Assembly: GCA_020722165.1 (NCBI GenBank)
Contig: DYLI01000029.1
Location: forward strand, 1 to 11,162
Source of the DNA: Halothiobacillus neapolitanus
GTDB taxonomy: Bacteria; Pseudomonadota; Gammaproteobacteria; Halothiobacillales; Halothiobacillaceae
DNA length: 11,162 nt
Direction: 5' to 3'
In this document: in pieces, positions 1-5,639 of the stretch
Position numbering within the stretch: position 1 is the stretch's first letter
Layout: each line of letters begins with the position of its first letter
Program-made: the position numbers and the translations under genes
The notes under the pieces: model-generated
The model's database searches: none
Told to the model about the DNA's origin: nothing
Seen by the model: the letters and a program-made list of their open reading frames with translations, nothing else

Positions 1-347
1 ACCGACTCTGCTGCGCGCTTCACATCAAGGAAAATCAGACCCAGCTTGGCTTGCGGCTTGGCCAGCACGGTCAATACCGCATCTTCACCGGCATGGGTCA
101 TCAGGATGTAGCCCTTGTCACCCCTAATCAGCACCTGCTCCAAGCCACCGCGCGCCAGCTCTTTGGCGGTGCGATCACCCAAAGACAACAACGCGGCGCT
201 CATCGCACCCACGCGGTCTTCATCCATATTACTTGGCAGCAAAGCCGCCATCATCAAACCATCGGTCGATACAATGGCCGAGGCTTCAATATCCGCCGAA
301 GAACCATTCAGTTCAGCCAAAATCGAGGTCAACATATCAGCGCGCAT
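1..347 (-). CDS. Roadblock/LC7 (MglB-like) protein, 3' end outside window
   Basis: This is a reading frame of 115 codons that runs off the left edge of the window. It starts at ATG 345-347, with AGGAG at 356-360 eight bases upstream. The protein is a compact Roadblock/LC7 domain: an N-terminal helix (MLTSILAELNG), a strand with the typical 'IVSTDGLMMA' turn at about residues 25-34, a central helix 'RVGAMSAALLSLGDRTAKEL', then strands 'LEQVLIRGDKGYILMTHAG' and 'AVLTVLAKPQAKLGLIFLD'. Stand-alone proteins of this family are about 115-130 residues, so little is probably missing. Family members such as MglB dimerise and bind Ras-like GTPases, often as GTPase-activating proteins. A COG2229-type GTPase gene lies upstream in the same gene run, which makes it the likely partner (inference). 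A 54-bp AT-rich gap separates it from the V4R gene. The domain call is secure; the biochemical role is not shown by sequence. Confidence 0.9.
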   Translation of the reverse strand, partial: MRADMLTSILAELNGSSADIEASAIVSTDGLMMAALLPSNMDEDRVGAMSAALLSLGDRTAKELARGGLEQVLIRGDKGYILMTHAGEDAVLTVLAKPQAKLGLIFLDVKRAAES

Positions 348-367
348 AATCGTCACTCCTAAATAAA

Positions 368-396
368 AAAATAAAAAACCTACAAACCTATTTCAA
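368..396 (-). promoter_or_regulatory. Candidate internal promoter before the Roadblock gene
   Basis: On the minus strand the AT-rich gap contains TTGAAA (391-396), a 17-base spacer and TATTTT (368-373), matching 5/6 and 4/6 of the sigma-70 hexamers. Transcription from it would start only about 14 bases before the ATG, close to the ribosome binding site. The composition is simple (A/T runs), so a chance match is quite possible. Confidence 0.28.
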
Positions 397-401
397 TAAA
401 C

Positions 402-845
402 TTACCAAGTTTCGCGACAAGTAATACCCTCGGCGTGGTATTCCGAGCTGACGTGCAGGGTAATAATCTTCCTGCCAGTGACGGTCTCAACCGCGCCATC
501 AATCAAACCAAAGCCAAAATTGCATAGTGCATGCTTGCCCGCCGCAATACCGCGCTCTTGCAGTACCAAGCCAATGCGGCAACCGGATAACTCGGCTTCG
601 TGACCTTTAAGTTCAATCGCATCCATAAACTCTTTGTCTTGGAAGAACTTGGAGACTAGCGCGCGTGCCTCGTCCTCGGTTCCGCTGCCGTGCCCAGCGC
701 CCAGCTTCTTGCCTAATTGTTTACCGGCATAACGGAAAACGCTATTCGTCCCTTTTTCTCCAATAATCATTTCGACTTGTTCGGCAATATCAGCCAACAG
801 GCTCACAACTTCTTTAGTGCCCATTGCACATGCTTTTTCAGTCAT
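402..845 (-). CDS. V4R-domain (4-vinyl reductase-like) small-molecule-binding protein
   Basis: A 147-residue protein. Three ATGs stand in tandem (851, 848, 845). The GGAG at 852-855 lies six bases before the third, so 845 is chosen. The C-terminal half fits the V4R pattern: 'CNFGFGLIDGAVETVTGRK' (residues 108-126), then 'SEYHAEGITC' (134-143). In known V4R domains this last stretch usually reads E-x-x-C-x-x-x-G-x-x-x-C. Here the first Cys position appears to be His137 and the second is Cys143. Cys89 and Cys108 are further candidate ligands. The N-terminal half (10-80) is mainly helical. V4R domains bind hydrocarbon-like or other small ligands, sometimes with a metal, and occur as sensory inputs and in BchJ-type proteins. 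There is no signal peptide or membrane segment, so it should be cytosolic. It lies 31 bp after the PhnD-like gene and before the Roadblock gene. A role as a ligand sensor for the GTPase module is inference. Confidence 0.75.
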   Translation of the reverse strand: MTEKACAMGTKEVVSLLADIAEQVEMIIGEKGTNSVFRYAGKQLGKKLGAGHGSGTEDEARALVSKFFQDKEFMDAIELKGHEAELSGCRIGLVLQERGIAAGKHALCNFGFGLIDGAVETVTGRKIITLHVSSEYHAEGITCRETW

Positions 846-876
846 CATCATCTCCAGTTCTTAAAAAAATCGAATC

Positions 877-1626
877 TCACTGCTTTAGCGCACGAATGGC
901 ATCAAGCTCCGCAGGCTGCATGGCGAGTAAAGCACTCATGCCCAAATCGGTCAGAATCAGCGCGCCGCGCTCAGTTGCAGCCATATCCAGTAAAGTTTGA
1001 CGCACCCTATCGAGTCGCTCGGTGTGCTGCGGAGCCAACATGAAACAATGGTGAACCGAGTGTTCCTGAGTTTCACCTAACACCTTAATCTGCTTGCGAC
1101 TTAAAGAACTCATGCCGGTATAAAAATCTTTATACAGGATACCGAAACGCGCGTCACCTCGATAAATCGACTGCACCACCGCCATCCACGTCGCGGCGGG
1201 CACAAGTTCAGCTGGGGCAACATCCTGGCGCGCTAAGGACTTCAACGCGACTTGCGTCACCAACATACTGGTGACCGTCGAAACACTAGCTTGCTGCATA
1301 TCCGCAAGCTGCGCATCACACTCGGCGCAGGTCACAATGACCGCTTCGTCGTACAAGTTCCCAGCACGCGCCACGGGAATAAAGTCATGTTTTTCAGCGA
1401 GCTGCAAAGCATGTTGCGGATTGGCATAAATCAAATCCGCCGATACCATGCCTGATTGGAACTCTGCAAAATCCAGACTTTGCTGGAAACGCACCGAAAA
1501 TCCTGCAGTATCCTCAACGGCTATGTCTGGGCTTAAGTTTTGACTCAAGTATTGTGCAAAAACAAACCAGCGCTCCGGGTTTTTTGCCGTGTCATGCGGG
1601 CAAACCATCATCGTCCAATGCTGCAT
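877..1626 (-). CDS. PhnD-like (phosphate/phosphonate-binding type) protein without signal peptide
   Basis: A 249-residue protein from ATG 1624-1626, with AGGAGG at 1634-1639 as a strong ribosome binding site; an in-frame upstream ATG at 1665 lacks one. It resembles the PhnD/periplasmic-binding-protein fold. A first strand (WTMMVCPHD) is followed by a 'RFVQSL'-type element, and 'GMVSADLIYANPQHALQLAE' (about residues 60-79) matches the region where PhnD proteins place the 'D-h-h' substrate lobe. Later come the hinge-like 'VARAGNLYDEAVIVT' and 'SIYRGDARFGILYKDF'. Transport-linked PhnD proteins carry a signal peptide and sit beside ABC permease and ATPase genes. Here the protein begins directly with the first beta strand, and no transporter genes lie within the window. 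A cytosolic ligand sensor or a regulatory domain is therefore more likely than transport. The ligand cannot be predicted. It is separated from the upstream gene by 153 bp containing a palindromic repeat, so it could also be transcribed separately. Confidence 0.72.
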   Translation of the reverse strand: MQHWTMMVCPHDTAKNPERWFVFAQYLSQNLSPDIAVEDTAGFSVRFQQSLDFAEFQSGMVSADLIYANPQHALQLAEKHDFIPVARAGNLYDEAVIVTCAECDAQLADMQQASVSTVTSMLVTQVALKSLARQDVAPAELVPAATWMAVVQSIYRGDARFGILYKDFYTGMSSLSRKQIKVLGETQEHSVHHCFMLAPQHTERLDRVRQTLLDMAATERGALILTDLGMSALLAMQPAELDAIRALKQ

Positions 1627-1671
1627 CTTGAGTCCTCCTAACATGCGTTCATTTTGATTTGGCAAGAACCC

Positions 1672-1750
1672 GTAGCCCGGATGAGGCTTAGTGCAATCCG
1701 GGGTATCCGTGCCGAATGTGAGGTTTGCCCCGGATTATTATCCGGGCCAC
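1672..1750. repeat. Dispersed intergenic palindromic repeat, copy A (79 bp)
   Basis: The ends are inverted repeats: GTAGCCCGGAT at 1672-1682 and ATCCGGGCCAC at 1740-1750, pairing at 10 of 11 positions. Inside, CCCGGAT (1729-1735) and ATCCGGG (1740-1746) form a hairpin with a 4-base loop, and a second CCGGAT/ATCCGG pair lies in the left half. It shares ends, layout and size with the element at 5035-5114. It lies inside the minus-strand gene run, between the winged-helix/Roadblock gene and the PhnD-like gene, so its RNA copy could form a stable structure in a polycistronic transcript. It encodes nothing. Confidence 0.85.
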
Positions 1751-1779
1751 AAAACGCGTTGAAGCTTGATCCGAGCCAG

Positions 1780-2427
1780 TTATACGATTGCGTTCGCCCC
1801 ATAGCGCCGGAACAACATCCACACCAAATCCAGCATGGCAGGCTGATCGAGCTTGGGTGCGCCGCTAATAATCAACACAAAACGATGCTTGCCAATAAAC
1901 AGCGGCCAAAAGCCCATATTGCTCATTCCACCGGCGTTAATCAGCGCCCAGGCACCGCTGCGCATCCCCAAATGACCTTCAAGCAAGGCAAAATGCCGCG
2001 AGTGCAAAGAGCTTAAATCAGCCGATAAGCCAGCCAACTCTTCGGCGGTTTCATGATGAAAGCCATGACAGCCCAAATAAAAACCTTGTTCATCCGCAAG
2101 CAATGCCTTGCCATCACCGGCCAACTCGGCCAAAAGCGACGGCAGGCTTGCTTCCAGGTTGTCTGATGATTGTTTAAGGGGGGTGTTCAATCCATGAATC
2201 AAACCCAGAGCCTGCATACGGTAAATATGCTCCAGCGCTGCCTGCTCATCACTCAATCCGGTGAGCTCGCTTAATAAGGCCGCATCGAATGGTGGAAATT
2301 CGGAATAAGCCAACAAACGACACAAACTCGTTCGCGCGGGCTCTTGCGTTACGCTGGATGCAGCAAAATAAGCTCCGGCAGGTGTCGGCGCCGCATAAAG
2401 GCCACGCAGTAATTCAAATGCACTCAT
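1780..2427 (-). CDS. Winged-helix plus Roadblock/longin-like protein
   Basis: A 215-residue protein with ATG at 2425-2427, starting five bases after the GTPase stop codon, which implies translational coupling. Residues about 45-82 ('DAALLSELTGLSDEQ...IYRMQALGLIHG') look like a winged helix-turn-helix: a helix, 'TGLSDE' turn, recognition-like helix and the wing-type 'LGLIHG'. Residues about 92-212 look like a divergent Roadblock/longin fold: a first helix 'LPSLLAELAGD', strand pair 'KALLADEQGFYLGCHGF', helix 'ETAEELAGLSADLSSLHSRH', then strands around 'WALINAGG' and 'HRFVLIISG' and a final helix. Pairing of a Roadblock domain with a wHTH recalls the Roadblock and DUF742 (wHTH) proteins of actinobacterial conservons, which also sit beside a GTPase gene. 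Whether the wHTH binds DNA or protein cannot be told. The Roadblock assignment rests on pattern only and is weaker than for the gene at the left edge. Confidence 0.68.
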   Translation of the reverse strand: MSAFELLRGLYAAPTPAGAYFAASSVTQEPARTSLCRLLAYSEFPPFDAALLSELTGLSDEQAALEHIYRMQALGLIHGLNTPLKQSSDNLEASLPSLLAELAGDGKALLADEQGFYLGCHGFHHETAEELAGLSADLSSLHSRHFALLEGHLGMRSGAWALINAGGMSNMGFWPLFIGKHRFVLIISGAPKLDQPAMLDLVWMLFRRYGANAIV

Positions 2428-2432
2428 ATTCG

Positions 2433-2975
2433 TTAAGCCTCACTTACGACACCTGGGTCAATGGAAAAAAGGAGAGCCTGCACCAGCAAGGAAACATCGC
2501 GCTTTCTACGTGCATCAACCTCGAAAACAGGCACCATCATGCCTAAACTGGCAAGATGCTTGGAATACTCCGCTAATTCGGGTTTGCGGCTTTCATCCAT
2601 GCGAGTTACACCAATCACCAGTTGGGTTTCTTCAATGAAATCCTTGAAGGCGTTGACATAAAAGCTCATGTCCTGAAAAGGATTGGTGCGAGTGTTATCC
2701 AGCATTAACACCAAACCCAAGCCTCCCTCAGTGAGAATATCCCACATGAAATCAAAGCGTTCTTGCCCTGGCGTGCCGTATAAATGCACGCGCTCACCAC
2801 TATCCATTTTAATTAGACCATAATCCATGGCCACTGTGGTTTGGGGCTTGCGGTTCGTGGTCATATCGGTCGCGTCTTCGTCAGTGGTGACGATGGGAAT
2901 ATCGCTTAAAGAACGAATTGCAGTGGTTTTACCCGCACCTACAGGACCTGCAAAGATAATTTTATGCTGTGCCAA
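2433..2975 (-). CDS. Small Ras-like GTPase, COG2229/MglA-type
   Basis: A 180-residue single-domain GTPase. The start is TTG (2973-2975), with AAGGA eight bases upstream; no ATG precedes the P-loop, so the TTG is needed. Motifs: G1 'GPVGAGKT' (residues 10-17), a G2 Thr at 46/47 ('KPQTTVAMDYG'), G3 'YGTPGQERF' (66-74), G4 'TRMD' (124-127) and a G5-like 'VDARRKRD' (153-160). G3 has Gly67 where classic Ras proteins have the Mg-contacting Asp of DTAGQE, and G4 has Thr-Arg in place of Asn-Lys. From general knowledge both variants are seen in the COG2229 family near Roadblock genes, so they are not signs of decay. It probably switches between GTP and GDP states under control of Roadblock partners encoded on both sides (inference). 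It lies 33 bp after the receiver-like gene and 5 bp before the wHTH/Roadblock gene. Confidence 0.9.
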   Translation of the reverse strand: MAQHKIIFAGPVGAGKTTAIRSLSDIPIVTTDEDATDMTTNRKPQTTVAMDYGLIKMDSGERVHLYGTPGQERFDFMWDILTEGGLGLVLMLDNTRTNPFQDMSFYVNAFKDFIEETQLVIGVTRMDESRKPELAEYSKHLASLGMMVPVFEVDARRKRDVSLLVQALLFSIDPGVVSEA

Positions 2976-3008
2976 TGCTGTATTCCTTATGTGTTAAAAA
3001 TCAATCAA

Positions 3009-4208
3009 TTAAAAGCCAAGTTTTTTCAGTAAACTTCCAAACAAACTACGTTTTTCCTGTGTCATTGCTCTAGCCACCGTATGTTTGGACTTCGCCAAAG
3101 CGGTTGCGTCAAGCTGCTCAACCAAGCCAAAAGCATTGCAGGCACAATACAACGAGAAAACATAACGGTGTGGCACACCAAGCTTACCTGCCGTCTCTAA
3201 CAGACTCGTCGGCTGACTCGCCCAAAGTGCCACAATACGCAAACTATGCGGCACGCTCATGAGTCGTGGGATATTCGGCCAGGCACGCAGGCGCACGGGT
3301 GCATCCAGCGACACGCCTCTTGATACGCGGCCGCGCGAACTCCAGAGGGCGACTTTCCACACCAAATTATCCAGACGTTGCAAGCGACGGTCAGCCGAGG
3401 GGCCAATGTCGGCGGATGTTTTATCCACCAGAACCAGGGTGATCGCAGGCGACGTTACCGAGCGCACGCAAAGCGAGCGGAAGAAAGCTTCCGGCATCGT
3501 GGTCGAAACAAACCCCTCCGCCGCACTGACGTACAAGGGTCTTCCCGCCAGACCCACAAAGCTCACCATGCCACCCTTGGCGGTCATGCGCATGGCTTCA
3601 AGCAGCAAGCTCAATAGGCTCTGCTCGTAATCGTAAAACAGTCTTTCGCGCTGCGACAAATCCAAATACACCTCGTCAGCCAAATCGCCGCAACAGTTTT
3701 GCGAACGCTCATCAAGATTTTCACTCATGACTGTCGCTGCCGCACTAGCAAGCGGTGCGGCCGCTTCAGAGGCCAAACCTGAGGTCGAGCCAGAGGGAAT
3801 TGCTGGCGTTGCTTTTGGCTTGGACAGAGGTGTGGCTTGCGCTGGTTGTTGCGGCAATACCTTGGCCGACGGCTTGGCGAGCGCGAGTTTGGCTTGCTCC
3901 AGAGCATGCTTGAATTGCTCCGGTTTGACGGGTTTTTCCACCCAATAGGCATTGGCCAATTCGCGCTTACTCACAGAAAGCACAATGACGGGACCTTCAA
4001 AATCGCGGCGCAAATCCATCCACAGACGTGAGCTGTCCATGGAGTCCAAGTCAACAATCACAATCTCATGCGAACCATCGCTGACAATTTCACACCAGTT
4101 CTTGCTGGGGTCATTGAGGAACATGGTGAACACATTCAGTGCGCGCTCATTCATCCCCATGAGGCAGACTTTGGGTGTCGTTTTTTTTCCAAACAGTCGA
4201 TTAAGCAT
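3009..4208 (-). CDS. Pseudo-receiver protein with Ala/Pro linker and novel C-terminal domain
   Basis: A 399-residue protein, ATG at 4206-4208; only a weak AAGAG stands upstream. Residues about 12-105 look like a response-regulator receiver fold: 'PKVCLMGMN' (beta 1), 'EIVIVDLDSMD' with Asp53/Asp55 near the phosphoacceptor place, 'PVIVLSVS' with Ser78, and 'VEKPVKPEQF' with the conserved Lys92-Pro93. The usual acidic pair after beta 1 is missing, so phosphorylation is doubtful. Residues about 110-160 form an Ala/Pro/Ser-rich flexible linker. Residues about 170-380 are a mixed alpha/beta domain that I do not recognise; its end ('SLRIVALWASQPTSLLETAGKLGVPHRYVF...FGLVEQ') looks like a winged-helix. 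Both termini are short basic-hydrophobic segments (MLNRLFGKK; LFGSLLKKLGF). The layout of receiver plus Pro-rich linker is reminiscent of RomR, a partner of MglA in Myxococcus, but that is only an analogy. It precedes the GTPase gene. Confidence 0.7.
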   Translation of the reverse strand: MLNRLFGKKTTPKVCLMGMNERALNVFTMFLNDPSKNWCEIVSDGSHEIVIVDLDSMDSSRLWMDLRRDFEGPVIVLSVSKRELANAYWVEKPVKPEQFKHALEQAKLALAKPSAKVLPQQPAQATPLSKPKATPAIPSGSTSGLASEAAAPLASAAATVMSENLDERSQNCCGDLADEVYLDLSQRERLFYDYEQSLLSLLLEAMRMTAKGGMVSFVGLAGRPLYVSAAEGFVSTTMPEAFFRSLCVRSVTSPAITLVLVDKTSADIGPSADRRLQRLDNLVWKVALWSSRGRVSRGVSLDAPVRLRAWPNIPRLMSVPHSLRIVALWASQPTSLLETAGKLGVPHRYVFSLYCACNAFGLVEQLDATALAKSKHTVARAMTQEKRSLFGSLLKKLGF

Positions 4209-4254
4209 ACGGCTGGCTCTTAAATTACGTTATTAACTTGATGTGCTTGCGTTT

Positions 4255-4977
4255 TTACGCTGCCCAAGCTTTAGGTACGCGGCCAAAATTAAGCTGTAAT
4301 TGCTCGCGCAAGCCTTGCCAGCGCGCATCGGCACGCATGGAACGATAAAGTTCGGAGAGCATTTCAGCCTCGGCTTCAAGGTCGGGGTTTTGCAGGAGTG
4401 CGTCTTCCAACAGTTCCACAGCATGTTCAAGCTGACCATACTCCAGCAATTCATTAGCTTGTTCGACATTGTTGGTAATAAGTGTTGCGTCGCCATCGAG
4501 TCGTCGCACCAACGGCTGGCCCTGCACACTGGCCGAGCGCAACAACGCACCGCGCACGCGGGCAATTTCAGGGTTATTGGCAACAAAACCCGCATCCAGA
4601 TGTCGTTGCAAAAAGTCGCGTGTCGCAGGGGCTAACAGCGGCGCTGCCAAGGCGAGCATACGCTGCTTAAGTGCTTGCCCATGCGTGCCCAAGGCAATCA
4701 TCAAATCAAGCAAGGCGCTGTACAACGCGGCACCATCGCCAATTTTGATCAACAAGAAAATGCGCTGAACATGCGCACGCAGATCGGTGGGTTGCCCCAA
4801 AATACGATGACCAAGGCATCCCAATGTTGCTTCTTTATCCATCCAAGGAGACACCTGTAGATCCGTGTGATGCTTGAGCAACAGATAAGGATCAACAGTA
4901 ATGTCAACTTCATCAATGACTTGAAGGGCATCGCGCACGCGCACAAGAGGCAGACTCTGGGGTATTAACCGACTCAT
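4255..4977 (-). CDS. TPR-like helical protein, first gene of the GTPase run
   Basis: A 240-residue protein, ATG at 4975-4977 with AGGA eight bases upstream. It is almost wholly helical after an N-terminal strand-like part. Residues about 165-215 ('NNVEQANELLEYGQLEHAVELLEDALLQNPDLEAEAEMLSEL...') fit one to two tetratricopeptide repeats, with the usual small/large residue spacing and the 'P' closing helix B. No signal peptide or transmembrane helix is visible, so it is likely a cytosolic adaptor or scaffold. It is the most upstream gene of the minus-strand run, 46 bp before the receiver-like gene. A weak promoter-like pair, TTGTAA and TAAATC with a 16-base spacer, lies about 32-60 bp upstream on the minus strand but is not good enough to call. 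I do not recognise a specific family; FimV-type C-terminal TPRs are a loose likeness. Confidence 0.62.
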   Translation of the reverse strand: MSRLIPQSLPLVRVRDALQVIDEVDITVDPYLLLKHHTDLQVSPWMDKEATLGCLGHRILGQPTDLRAHVQRIFLLIKIGDGAALYSALLDLMIALGTHGQALKQRMLALAAPLLAPATRDFLQRHLDAGFVANNPEIARVRGALLRSASVQGQPLVRRLDGDATLITNNVEQANELLEYGQLEHAVELLEDALLQNPDLEAEAEMLSELYRSMRADARWQGLREQLQLNFGRVPKAWAA

Positions 4978-5034
4978 ACAACCGTCCTAGTTTTCTATGG
5001 ATTTAGCCTAGCAGCCCGAGCTTACAAAAGCATA

Positions 5035-5114
5035 GTAGCCAGGATGCAAGGTAGCGCATTCCAGGGATGACCGTGGCTGTGGTGACGCTCTCCCCGGATT
5101 GTCATCCGGGCTAC
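5035..5114. repeat. Dispersed intergenic palindromic repeat, copy B (80 bp)
   Basis: The ends GTAGCCAGGAT (5035-5045) and ATCCGGGCTAC (5104-5114) are inverted repeats matching at 10 of 11 positions. The right half repeats the CCCGGAT/ATCCGGG hairpin (5093-5099 with 5104-5110, 4-base loop) seen in copy A, and 'CTACAAAAC' follows as 'CCACAAAAC' does there. It fills much of the 227-bp non-coding gap between the first gene of the GTPase run and the 3' end of queF. I see no other gene in that gap. It could act as a transcript end structure for queF, but no T run follows, so a terminator is not called. Confidence 0.85.
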
Positions 5115-5204
5115 AAAACTTGAAGAACGACCCACCGAAAACGGAGAATCTGTACTTCAAAATTATTCATACCGCATTAAGCAAACTCGAAGGAGCATAG
5201 CGCC

Positions 5205-5594
5205 TTATGGCAGTTGCACAAGTTCCGGCGCAGCCCAGCCAGCTTTGCGGTGCTCGACCACCACGGTGGTAAACACACCTCCGCGCACATTCCACTCGCC
5301 GGTGACGCGCATAAAGCGCGGGTCGGTCACCGCAACCAAGTCACTCAAAATGCTATTGGTCATGGCTTCATGAAAGCCGCCCTCTTCGCGGAACGACCAC
5401 ATATACATCTTGAGCGCTTTAAGCTCGACGCAACGCTCATCGGCAATGTAGTCAATGCGAATCGTGGCAAAATCAGGCTGCCCGGTCAAGGGGCACAGGC
5501 AGGTAAACTCCGGAACGCGAATATGGATGGTAAAATCGCGCTCTGGATTCGGGTTGGCGAAGGTTTCGAGGTTTTTGGAAGGACGTGTGGACAT
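5205..5594 (-). CDS. queF: NADPH-dependent 7-cyano-7-deazaguanine (preQ0) reductase
   Basis: QueF reduces the nitrile of preQ0 to the aminomethyl group of preQ1, using two NADPH, in queuosine tRNA-modification synthesis in the cytosol. This is the short unimodal (YkvM-like) type, 129 residues. Residues 31-41 'FTCLCPLTGQPD' region hold the catalytic Cys34, which forms the thioimide intermediate, and Asp41. The QueF signature 'ELKALKMY' follows at 57-64, and 'FHE' ends at Glu76; the Cys+7 and Cys+42 spacing equals that of Bacillus QueF (Cys55, Asp62, Glu97). The ATG at 5592-5594 gives the family-typical beginning 'MSTRPSKNLETF' and has GAAGAG upstream. A second in-frame ATG at 5607-5609 would add five residues. 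No other queuosine gene is in the window. It is transcribed divergently from smc with only 45 bp between starts, so its promoter must overlap smc. Confidence 0.96.
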   Translation of the reverse strand: MSTRPSKNLETFANPNPERDFTIHIRVPEFTCLCPLTGQPDFATIRIDYIADERCVELKALKMYMWSFREEGGFHEAMTNSILSDLVAVTDPRFMRVTGEWNVRGGVFTTVVVEHRKAGWAAPELVQLP

Positions 5595-5639
5595 TGGTTT
5601 TCTCTTCATTTAACTCAGCTCGATTCTGAAGCATAAAGT

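Noticed and set aside
1654..2016. A plus-strand frame of 120 codons crossing the repeat
   Set aside because: It runs through the palindromic repeat and then antisense to the wHTH/Roadblock gene; no ribosome binding site or known motif.
5185..5206. Possible hairpin AAGG...CCTT just after queF
   Set aside because: The stem is only four pairs with a long loop and no T run, too weak for a terminator.
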